In this document: in pieces, positions 43,066 to 50,800 of the stretch | Layout of the letters: each line of letters begins with the position of its first letter | Position numbering within the stretch: position 1 is the first letter of the stretch | NCBI GenBank assembly: GCA_964640225.1 | Contig: CAZXFI010000001.1 | Span: 156,073 to 220,072, forward strand | Source: JAGLWW01 sp964640225 | GTDB lineage: Archaea; Aenigmatarchaeota; Aenigmatarchaeia; PWEA01; JAGHBM01 | Direction: 5' to 3' | DNA length: 64,000 bases | Translations under genes and position numbers: made by a program | The notes under the pieces: model-generated | What the model saw: only the letters and a program-made list of their open reading frames with translations | The model's database searches: none | Told to the model about the DNA's origin: nothing

Positions 43066-43121
43066 ACTTTAAATATAAGATTTCACCTTATTTTTTTAGG
43101 AACATCCCCCTAGGTGTGAAA
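43066..43121 (+). promoter_or_regulatory. Promoter and leader of surface protein A with small-RNA target-like site
   Basis: TATA AACTTTAAATATAAG predicts a start near 43098, giving a short leader GGAACATCCCCCTAGGTGTG before ATG 43122. ACATC can pair with GGTGT, covering the ribosome site. GAACATCCCC (43100-43109) pairs with GGGGGTGTTC of the small RNA at 47546-47634 over ten bases with one G-T. Confidence 0.55.
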
Positions 43122-44072
43122 ATGAAAGTAGACCAGAAATTAGCCTATACTTTAATCTTGAGCATATTGCTAGTATTCACATTTACACTTGGGCTGAATG
43201 TCACAGAAGTAGAGGCTGCTGAAAACAACGCTACCGACGTGATAGACGTCGCGGTGTGGATAAACGAGATATGCATTGTGGACATATCCCCGGCGTCACT
43301 TAACTGGAGCACTCCCTTGGACCCGGGTTCGGAGGGGGCTTACAAGAGAGTTCAAATAGAAAACATGGGCTCCGTTAACCTAACGCACGTCTGGTTCAAC
43401 AACAGCTATCCTTCCTCAAGGCCTTTCGGGACCGGCCTTTCAACCGCTTACGACTCCGGAAACTTCATGGCCATATCAAACGACTCGGACAGCCAGACTT
43501 ACTACTTCCCGAACAGGGTTGACTACAACGAGAGCAGCGACATCATATACCTGATGGGGCCTGACAGCAACATGCCCCCGCAGGTGCCTTACGGGAGGTT
43601 CAGGAACGCCTCAAGGGAATACTTCTGGGCAGTAGAACTGGATGGTGGAACGAACTACACGGACGGAAACATTTACATATCGGACACGCCCCACACGCAA
43701 TCCCAGACAGGAGACTGGGATCTCAGCGACAACATTGAGATAGACCTCACAACGGTTACCAGCGGAAGCGAAGCGGGAGACTGGGGAGTCGCGTCCGTGA
43801 GCGTGGCCGGGACTCTTGACATCTGCACGGCGGTTTACCATGACGGAAGCAAGGTAATGTTCTACAAGTACAACATGGATGCCCCGGGAGCGGAGAGCGG
43901 ACCAGGATGCGCTAACGCGGATTATTTCATCAACGGAACCACGGACGGAAACATAGTGCCCGGAGCGTCGGGCTATGCGAGAATAGCTCCTTACGTCCCC
44001 TACGGAGTAGTCTACAACGAAACCAATCCAGAAATCACCGGAACTCTCACGGTGCTTGTGAATACTATATAA
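43122..44072 (+). CDS. Secreted beta-sandwich surface protein A (paralogue of B and C)
   Basis: 316 residues with a signal peptide (MKVDQKLAYTLILSILLVFT...; cleavage near VEA|AE). The mature part starts with SPASLNWSTPLDPGSEG and IENMGSVNLTHVWFN and ends in VPYGVVYNE...GTLTVLV. B and C share these landmarks with RPFGTG, YGRFRNAS and EYFW. No C-terminal anchor is visible and Asn-glycosylation sites are frequent. The NPG-start, I-x-N-x-G-S and final strand recall TasA/CalY-type filament subunits, but that is a guess. ATG 43122 is preferred over GTG 43116. Confidence 0.7.
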   Translation: MKVDQKLAYTLILSILLVFTFTLGLNVTEVEAAENNATDVIDVAVWINEICIVDISPASLNWSTPLDPGSEGAYKRVQIENMGSVNLTHVWFNNSYPSSRPFGTGLSTAYDSGNFMAISNDSDSQTYYFPNRVDYNESSDIIYLMGPDSNMPPQVPYGRFRNASREYFWAVELDGGTNYTDGNIYISDTPHTQSQTGDWDLSDNIEIDLTTVTSGSEAGDWGVASVSVAGTLDICTAVYHDGSKVMFYKYNMDAPGAESGPGCANADYFINGTTDGNIVPGASGYARIAPYVPYGVVYNETNPEITGTLTVLVNTI

Positions 44073-44150
44073 CCTCCCCCTTTCTTTTGATTTCATCCGA
44101 ACCAGCCAAAGCTTCGCAAAAGCGGGACAATGTCTTTGGTTTAAAAACGA

Positions 44151-44209
44151 AATCTTTAAATATACCTGAATTCTAAAAAATGTTAGGAACACCCTCAGGT
44201 GAAAATATA
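44151..44209 (+). promoter_or_regulatory. Promoter and leader of surface protein B with small-RNA target-like site
   Basis: TATA ATCTTTAAATATACC predicts a start near 44184. The leader GGAACACCCTC (44186-44196) then AGGTGA is followed by ATG 44210. CACC can pair with GGTG, hiding the ribosome site. GGAACACCCTC is perfectly complementary (11 bases) to GAGGGTGTTCC in the small RNA at 46085-46159. Confidence 0.6.
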
Positions 44210-45181
44210 ATGAAATATTCAGCACTAGGAATTGGATTAGGGATAATAGCAGTTAGCGTGCTTGTGTTGGGTTCCTTCTTCGTGGGATTCATACCAAGCG
44301 CAAAGGCAGTTAATGTCACCGACACGGCAACGATAGACATAGAAATCGCGGGCCTGACACTAATAGACATGAACCCGGCAGAATTCGCATGGAACGCCAT
44401 AGACCCGGGAACGGAAGGTGAAAGGAAACAGGCCCAGGTGGAGAACATCGGCTCAACCAACTTCACCTATGTCTGGTTCAACGTGACGCAGCCTACTGAC
44501 AGGCCGTTCGGCACGGGTTCAAACGACAGCTATGACGCAGCAAACATGGTTTGGATATCAACAGAAGACGATGACGACTACTACGCGGTTGACAGGCTGG
44601 AATTCAACGAGACCAGGAGCCTTGTGTATCTGACGGACCCGGACGGAAGCATACCCCCGAACGGAACAAACTACACTTACGGGAGGTTCAGGAACACGTC
44701 ATACGAATACTTCTGGTTTTACGACAAGACGAACGGTGACTGTGACGGAGCAACCTTCTATGTGGGTGACGTGGCACACAGCCAGGGAATTACCGGTTCA
44801 ATAGACTTCTCAAGCTGTTCCGGAGCCCTTACAGACGACCCGGGAACAACATGCAGGTCAGGAGCCCTTACCGCATCCGCGGTTAGCGACTGGTGCTACT
44901 CCGACATCAACGTAGGCGGAAGGAACTACACCCTGGCCGTGCAGAACAGCACGAACGCTTACAGGGTAAGATGGTTCCACTGGAATATAGAAGCTCCGGG
45001 TGGCGTAGACTGGGGAGAAGGCGACGAGCTGCACAACGACAGGTTCTCGGAAATAGTCGTCTATCCAGGAAACTCCACCGTAGCGGACCTCGTGGTTTAC
45101 GTGCCCTACGGGGTAGCCAAAGGTCAGCTGACACAGGGAACGCTAACAGTAATTGCAAGAAGCGATCCGGAAGCCCGCTAA
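44210..45181 (+). CDS. Secreted beta-sandwich surface protein B (paralogue of A and C)
   Basis: 323 residues. N-terminal hydrophobic signal (YSALGIGLGIIAVSVLVLGS), then DMNPAEFAWNAIDPGTEG, VENIGSTNFTYVWFN, RPFGTGSNDSYDAANM, the core LEFNETRSLVYLTDPDG, YGRFRNTSYEYFW, two Cys pairs (FSSC; TTC) and final VYVPYGVAKGQLTQGTLTV. It is closest to C; 71 bases are identical between them (44578-44648). ATG 44210 follows AGGTGA, so ATG 44180 of the longer frame is not used. No anchor is seen, so assembly by protein contacts is likely. Confidence 0.75.
   Translation: MKYSALGIGLGIIAVSVLVLGSFFVGFIPSAKAVNVTDTATIDIEIAGLTLIDMNPAEFAWNAIDPGTEGERKQAQVENIGSTNFTYVWFNVTQPTDRPFGTGSNDSYDAANMVWISTEDDDDYYAVDRLEFNETRSLVYLTDPDGSIPPNGTNYTYGRFRNTSYEYFWFYDKTNGDCDGATFYVGDVAHSQGITGSIDFSSCSGALTDDPGTTCRSGALTASAVSDWCYSDINVGGRNYTLAVQNSTNAYRVRWFHWNIEAPGGVDWGEGDELHNDRFSEIVVYPGNSTVADLVVYVPYGVAKGQLTQGTLTVIARSDPEAR
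44578..44648 (+). repeat. 71-base segment identical between genes B and C
   Basis: Bases 44578-44648 match 46640-46710 exactly (CTACTACGCGGTTGACAGGC...). It encodes YYAVDRLEFNETRSLVYLTD. Flanking DNA is less alike, so recent gene conversion or strong selection is likely. Confidence 0.9.
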
Positions 45182-45240
45182 TCCCCCCATCCTTTTATAT
45201 ATTTTTAACTTTTTTTATACTTTTCTTTATAATTATTATT

Positions 45241-46083
45241 ATGGCCAAGCTTCTCCTGACAATAAACCTAATACTCATACTTGTAATAATGGTTACAGCC
45301 CCGATGTTTTTTGAAAACATAGTGGAGTCATGGAGCGTTGTGGAGGTTCTGGAAAAAAACCCCGAGGCGGAGTATTTTCTTAACAAGTACCCAAGGGCAA
45401 GGATTCAGGGCTACATACTTTCCAAGAACAAGATTGAGGAGCAGATTGAGGAGATAAGGAAAGACTGCGGCCCTGATTTTGAGGAACAGATATACTGGAA
45501 ATTTGAGTACACGGAGCGCATGGAGAACAAAAGCATGACCGTGTGGGTGGACCCCACTACCAGGGAGACAGTGTGCATAATACAGGAAATGCTGAGCCAG
45601 GACGTGGAGATTCCCCTGGGCATGAAGCAGGACAGGAAGGAGATTTCGGTCAGGAGGGGACAGGCTGTTTCGGAAACCCTGCACTTCTTCAACATAAACG
45701 GAAACCAGACCTATTATATAGAACTCAAACCCGTGGAAAAGCCCCCATGGGAGCTCAAGATAGAGCCCCAGGCCCGCTTCTACAAGCCTCTTGAAAAAGA
45801 CCAGGTGGTGATGAACGTCAGGGTGGAGCCGGAAGAGCTGCAACTGGTGAAGCCGGACAAGTACCCCGGGGACATATCCTACATAGAGCTGGAGGGAATA
45901 GAAGGCTACGTGAAATCAAAGCCCGTTACTTTCACACTGGAAACCCCGGATCCCGCGCCCTTCATGGAATACGAGGAAGAGAGACACAGGCTCGCTTTCA
46001 ACATGACCTCCTACTACTATTTCGGAAGGCGGCCTCTCTATTACGACAGCCAGTTTATAAACTACACGATTATTCTGAAATAA
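45241..46083 (+). CDS. N-terminally anchored extracellular protein
   Basis: 280 residues with a single N-terminal helix (LLLTINLILILVIMVTAPMF) and no obvious cleavage site, so it is probably anchored. The outside part has CGPDFEEQIYW, CIIQEMLSQDVEIPL and a beta domain VSETLHFFNINGNQTYYIEL with a late LETPDPAPF strand. A longer frame continues from upstream but crosses gene B; ATG 45241 is supported by a TATA box TTTTATATAT about 40 bases before it. The stop overlaps the 3' end of the minus-strand small RNA. Unknown family. Confidence 0.65.
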   Translation: MAKLLLTINLILILVIMVTAPMFFENIVESWSVVEVLEKNPEAEYFLNKYPRARIQGYILSKNKIEEQIEEIRKDCGPDFEEQIYWKFEYTERMENKSMTVWVDPTTRETVCIIQEMLSQDVEIPLGMKQDRKEISVRRGQAVSETLHFFNINGNQTYYIELKPVEKPPWELKIEPQARFYKPLEKDQVVMNVRVEPEELQLVKPDKYPGDISYIELEGIEGYVKSKPVTFTLETPDPAPFMEYEEERHRLAFNMTSYYYFGRRPLYYDSQFINYTIILK

Positions 46084-46084
46084 A

Positions 46085-46159
46085 AAATAAAGGTGGGGGG
46101 TTGGAACACCCTCTAATTAAGAATTAGAGGAAACGATGACACGTTTGTACCCCACCAAT
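46085..46159 (-). ncRNA. Candidate small regulatory RNA 1
   Basis: On the minus strand a TATA box CTTTATATA (46182-46190) is followed about 26 bases on by ATTGGTGGGG. The RNA is closed by GGTGGGG/CCCCACC, with hairpins AAACG/CGTTT and CCTCTAATT/AATTAGAGG, then single-stranded GTGTTCC, and ends in a T-rich tract. It shares layout, closing stem, GGGTGTTC and promoter spacing with RNA 2 (47546-47634). GAGGGTGTTCC is complementary to leaders of gene B (11/11) and of the gene at 35118 (11 with one wobble). It is divergent from gene C. Confidence 0.65.
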
Positions 46160-46208
46160 TATTTTTTATGTACACGATAGTATATAAAGTTATCTCAATA
46201 TATCGTTA

Positions 46209-46295
46209 CATTTATATATAAGGATAATTATATTAATCATAGACTCAAGCATCCCCATTTTTTCAGCGGGAAGTTTGGGAAAGGGTGTGTAGAGA
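46209..46295 (+). promoter_or_regulatory. Promoter and leader of surface protein C with small-RNA target-like site
   Basis: TATA ATTTATATATAAGG at 46210-46222 predicts a start near 46236 and a 60-base leader. CATCCCCAT (46250-46258) can pair with the ribosome-site region GGGTG (CATCC/GGGTG) and with ATGGGGGTG in the loop of small RNA 2 over nine bases with one G-T. Confidence 0.45.
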
Positions 46296-47213
46296 ATGAC
46301 ATACAGGAAAGAGATATTGATTTCTGTAGTGATATGTGCACTGGTGCTCGCTTTCAGCCAGTTGTCCTTCGCAGAAGAAGACGCGGAAGGCTCAACCATA
46401 ATACTGGAAGTGGGACAGCAGACCCTGATAGACCTTACCCCGGCTTCATTTAGCTGGGGCGCGCTGAACCCCGGTACTCAGGGAACGACCGAGCAGGCAC
46501 AGATAGAGAACATAGGCTCAACGAACCTGACGGAAATATGGTTCAACGTGACGCAACCAAGCAGCAGGCCGTTCGGCACGGGTTCAAACGACAGCTACAA
46601 TGCAGGAAACATGGTATACATAGCAAGGGAAACAGGAAGCTACTACGCGGTTGACAGGCTGGAATTCAACGAGACCAGGAGCCTTGTGTATCTGACGGAC
46701 CCGGACGGAAACCAGCCCCCGAATTCAAGCAAGTTTGCTTACGGAAGGTTCAGGAACGCGAGCGGGGAATACTTCTGGATGTTTGACAAGTCAAACCCCG
46801 TATGCGGACAGGTAACGTTCTACGTCGGTGACGTGGCGCACACGAAGACCGCAACAGGTAGCGTGGACTTTTCCGGCTGTGACGCGGGCCTTAACAACGC
46901 TCCCGGCTCCAACTGCAGACAGGGCTCGCTTTCAGCAGCTTCATCCAGTTACTGCTACGCAGACGTGAACATAGGCGGAGAGACTTACGTGATAGCGGTG
47001 GACAACAGCACGCTGGACAGGGTAAGGTGGTCGCACTGGAATCAGGACCTGCCAGGGGCAGGCTCTGCAAGCAACGACGAATCCTTCTACTCGGGAACTT
47101 TGTATCCGGGAAACTCAACAGTGGCCAACATAACAGTAAGAGTGCCCTTCGGAGTAGCAATGGGTTACCTGGAGCAGGGAACGCTGTACGTGGTAGGAAG
47201 CAACGCGCTGTAA
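46296..47213 (+). CDS. Secreted beta-sandwich surface protein C (paralogue of A and B)
   Basis: 305 residues. Signal peptide ILISVVICALVLAFSQLSFA with cleavage before EEDAEG. The mature domain has LTPASFSWGALNPGTQG, IENIGSTNLTEIWFN, RPFGTGSNDSYNAGNM, YGRFRNASGEYFW, Cys in FSGCDAG and NCRQG, and final VPFGVAMGYLEQGTLYV. It shares exact DNA segments with B. Proximity of three paralogues to a winged-helix regulator and small RNAs suggests alternate or graded expression. Filament or surface-layer subunit is the likeliest role, unproven. Confidence 0.75.
   Translation: MTYRKEILISVVICALVLAFSQLSFAEEDAEGSTIILEVGQQTLIDLTPASFSWGALNPGTQGTTEQAQIENIGSTNLTEIWFNVTQPSSRPFGTGSNDSYNAGNMVYIARETGSYYAVDRLEFNETRSLVYLTDPDGNQPPNSSKFAYGRFRNASGEYFWMFDKSNPVCGQVTFYVGDVAHTKTATGSVDFSGCDAGLNNAPGSNCRQGSLSAASSSYCYADVNIGGETYVIAVDNSTLDRVRWSHWNQDLPGAGSASNDESFYSGTLYPGNSTVANITVRVPFGVAMGYLEQGTLYVVGSNAL
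46640..46710 (+). repeat. Copy of the 71-base segment shared with gene B
   Basis: Exact copy of 44578-44648 inside gene C. A further 31-base exact match (GGCCGTTCGGCACGGGTTCA...) lies about 70 bases upstream in both genes. Confidence 0.9.
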
Positions 47214-47309
47214 AACTACAGAAACCCCTTTTATTTTATTTTTATATTCCTTATTTTGAAGAAAGGATATATCAATACATTTATATATTAATATATACAA
47301 AATTTAAGC

Positions 47310-47555
47310 ATGGACACCCCCAAAGTTTCTGAGATGGACCAAAGCATTCTGAAGATTCTTAGAGAAAGCAAGGAACCGCTTTCTACTTACGAAGTGGCCA
47401 AGGAAATGAACGTGGCCTGGTCCACCGCCAACATCCACCTGAAGGATCTGCAGCTCCGGGGCATGGTAAAAAACCGGGAAGACCTTGTCAAGAGCAAGAG
47501 GAGAATAGTTTGGTGGGTGGAGCAGAGAACCATTGAAAAATTTTTAAAAAGTTAA
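47310..47555 (+). CDS. Winged-helix transcription regulator
   Basis: The 81-residue basic protein is one winged-helix domain: LKILRESKEPLSTYEVAKEM forms helices 1-2, VAWSTANIHLKDLQLRGMV holds the recognition helix, and KSKRRIVWWV the wing. It lacks a sensor domain. The TATA box TTTATATATT lies about 25 bases before ATG 47310, so the mRNA is leaderless; its first codons ATGGACACCCCC include eight bases complementary to small RNA 2. Location between gene C and the 2937-residue gene points to control of surface proteins. Confidence 0.82.
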   Translation: MDTPKVSEMDQSILKILRESKEPLSTYEVAKEMNVAWSTANIHLKDLQLRGMVKNREDLVKSKRRIVWWVEQRTIEKFLKS

Positions 47556-47634
47556 AAGAGGTGGGGAGGCTTAAAAAAGCCACTCAGAACACCCCCATAT
47601 TCTGAGAATAAGAGATTTTTTTACCCCCACCAAT
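47546..47634 (-). ncRNA. Candidate small regulatory RNA 2
   Basis: Minus strand: TATA box CTTTAAATAG (47655-47664), then at the same spacing as RNA 1 the 5' end ATTGGTGGGGG. The closing stem is GGTGGGG/CCCCACC. One hairpin CTCAGAA/TTCTGAG presents the loop TATGGGGGTG; another is GGCTT/AAGCC; a T-rich end follows. The exposed loop is complementary to leaders of gene A (10 with one wobble) and gene C (9 with one wobble), and to codons 2-4 of the convergent winged-helix gene. Its 3' end overlaps that gene's stop. Confidence 0.65.
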
Positions 47635-47837
47635 AAGATATATTGTAATTCCAACTATTTAAAGTTTTCTTGACATCAAGCTTTGTCGGTAAACTCACCG
47701 TTTAAACCCACTTTATACACAGGATTTCAAGGAGAATGTTTTGTAAAAACAGTTTAAATCACCTTGTTCTTGCAGAAAATTTTAATTTCAACGAAGGGTA
47801 AAACTTATATATTGATATAGTGATATATTAAGATAGG

Positions 47838-50800
47838 TTGGGTGTCGTGTGGGGAGTTAATCCTAAAGCCAGAGGCATGTTTATAGTTGTGCTCCTAGTT
47901 TCTCTCTTGTTCTCCTCCTCAGTGAATTCACTGGAGGATTTTCAAATTTTGGTAACAGATTCGGATGGATACGCGACCATAGAAATAAGCGGCCCGCCCG
48001 AAACGCCCTTCTCCCTGACAATTCTTGACGGGCTGGAGCAGGAGATTCTCACCAGGACCAGCTCCACAAGTTCTTCCGGCTCTTACTTTATCTCTGTTCC
48101 CATGGAGAAGGGCTCCTACGTGGCCATACTCAGGTCCGGCCAGGTAGTCAAAACAAGCGAGTTTGCAGTGGGGAACTCCCAAGACACCCAACCTGTCCAA
48201 GACTCACCCACTGCGCCAAATATCACTACCAATGAAACGACTCCACGGGGTATGGAAAACGAAACCCAAAACACTCCCGTCCAGATGGAGGCCGAGATAG
48301 GTAAGCCGGTCAGGTGGGTAAAATTTGTAGAAAGCCTGGACTCGGCCGGCCTGCCCGAGGAGGCAGAGAACATACTGAGGAGGCAGGTTCCCGGAGGCTA
48401 TGAAATAGAGTACGAGACTCCGGGCCCCGAGAAGAAGGAAAGGTTTATCAGCGAGCACAAGAAGGAAGTCACCGTAAGTTCCGGCTTCCATTACAAAAAC
48501 GTGAAGAGCTACACGAGCCTTCCGGAAATTGTTCCCGAAGGGAAGGAGGAGTTGATAAAAATCACGTGGGTCGGGAACGGCCCTGTCAAAAACGCGGGGT
48601 ATCTGGATGAAAACTCAAACGGCCTGATAGACAGGGTTGAGTGGGTCGTGCCCCACCTTTCCAACCAGACCTTTGAAATAGAGATAACCGTGCTAAACGT
48701 TCAGAGCTATCCCACGGTGGGGGGGAACTGGACCGTAATGTTTGAAACTTTGGGAACCGCAAACCTTACCGTAACGGCGGTGAACGGGACAACCTGGAGC
48801 GATTCCAGGGAAAACGGGGACCTTAGGTTTTTGGAACTGAAGTGCGGCGGGGAGCCAAAAAATTACGAGTGGAAAAACGGCTCCGTTTTCATAGAGGACT
48901 ACAGCTGCGGGGAGACCGGCCACGAGACAAGCAAGGTCCTTACGTCAGGGAAGCATTACCTGGAGTTTGACTTCGGCGGCCGGAAGGCCTATGCAAGCAA
49001 CGACGCCGACATGTACGAAACCGGATTCGTTGAAACAAGCGGGTGGACTCTTGTGAGCACCAAAAGAATCTATTCAGACCCTGTGGTAGTGGCTGCCCCA
49101 AAGGAGGGCGGGGAAATAGACATGGACCACGAGGTTGCCACCGCCATAGTGAGGAGCCTTGACGGGGACAGCTTTGAAGTCATAATTATGAACGACACCG
49201 GGCACACCGTCAACGGAAACGTGAGCTACATAGTGGTGGAAGAAGGCTCGCACGTGCTGTCAAACGGGATGCTTCTGCAGGCAGGAAGGTACGAGCCCGT
49301 GGACTACTACGACTGCGAGGGGGAAAACCCCAGCAACTGGATGCCCATAACCTTCCACGAGTCATACGGGGCGAACCCCGTCGTGGTGGCCAGCCCGAAC
49401 AACAATTCCGCGAATGACTGGATGGCGGTCAGGTACGATTCCGGCTCGCTCTCAACTTCCGGCGTTAGTCTCTCACTTGAAAGGGACGAGGGGGAGGGGA
49501 GCGCGCCGCTCACCGCAAGCCCCGTGAACTCAATAGGCTGGATTGCGATGAATGCCACGGGTGCAACGGACATGGAAGCTGCCCTGGAATCTGGCGTGGA
49601 CGAAGACCCGAATACCGGCGACTGGAGAACCCTGACTTTCAGCAATTCCTATACCACGCCGCTCTTTTTCGCGATACTGGAGGAGGCAAGCGGCACGGAC
49701 CCCTGCGTGGTGGGAAAAAGGAACCTTGCCTCCGGAGGGGTTGACATCAGACTCACGGAATCCAGAACCGACAGCGGCAGCCCCGAGCAACAGCACGCCA
49801 TAGAAGACGTCCTTTGGATGGCTTTTGAAAACGACCTGGGAAACGCTCCGCCGACCGACCCACAGGATATAGAGTGCAACGGCTCCACTGACTGCAACAT
49901 AAAGGTTAACAAGCTCGTTGAGCTGAACGCAAGCGGTTCCACGGATTCCGACGGCGACAACATAACGTATTTCATAGAGGCCAACCTGTCCAACACCCTG
50001 GAAACGGGGGACCAGGAAGCCGGAACCGTGCAAATCCTTGGGGAGGATGCCGAGGCCATAGGGGAGTGGGGAAAGGACACGCTCTCGGACAGCTGGAAAT
50101 GGATAAGCTTTGAGAACACCTACAGCGACCCTGTGGTCATAGTGAAGAGGCATTTCCCTGCCGCATCCACAGGCGACCCCTCCGTCTCGGTCAGGATGAA
50201 AGACGCGGGCCCCACCGGTTTCAACGTCACTTTGCAGCTGGCCTGCGACAGCGGGACCGTCGGGACTTACGACATCTACTGGCTAGCAATAGAAGAGGGA
50301 AACCACACACTCTCCAACAACATGACCGTAGAGGCTTGGAAGTACGAGACAAGCACGGTGGGCGAAAACAGCAACTGGGTCGCGGACTCCAAGAGCTACA
50401 ACTTCACATACTCCACCATGCCCCTGGTTTTCCACCAGGTTATGACATACGATGACCCGACCTGGATTTCCACGTGGGTTTCCAGTGTTGGGAACAAGAA
50501 CAATCCCCCCACAGCTTCGGGCTTCCAGATAGGCCTGAACGGAGCGGAGTGCGTGGACAGCCACGGAACCGAAACAATCGGCTACATCGTGGTGGAGAAC
50601 ACAGGCTCCGGCACGATGAACGGCATGAACATGGAGGCCAACGACTGCCCGGAGGACTCGCCGGACGGGTACAGGGAGTGGTCCCTGGATGACAAGTTCA
50701 CACTCACCAATTCCTATTCAGGCAGCATCTGGGTGCTGGCAGACCAGGTGGAGATGGACGGTGGCAACGGCGGGTGGGGTGTCATATCAAGCGTGTCCAC

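Noticed and set aside
44893..45240. Upstream extension of the frame of the 45241 gene
   Set aside because: It overlaps gene B in another frame with arginine-rich nonsense; ATG 45241 starts a clean membrane helix and has its own TATA box.
46085..47640. Reading the two small RNA elements on the plus strand as 3' terminator hairpins
   Set aside because: Possible, but both have minus-strand TATA boxes at identical spacing and T-rich tracts at the minus-strand 3' end, which favours minus-strand RNA genes. Kept as the main alternative.
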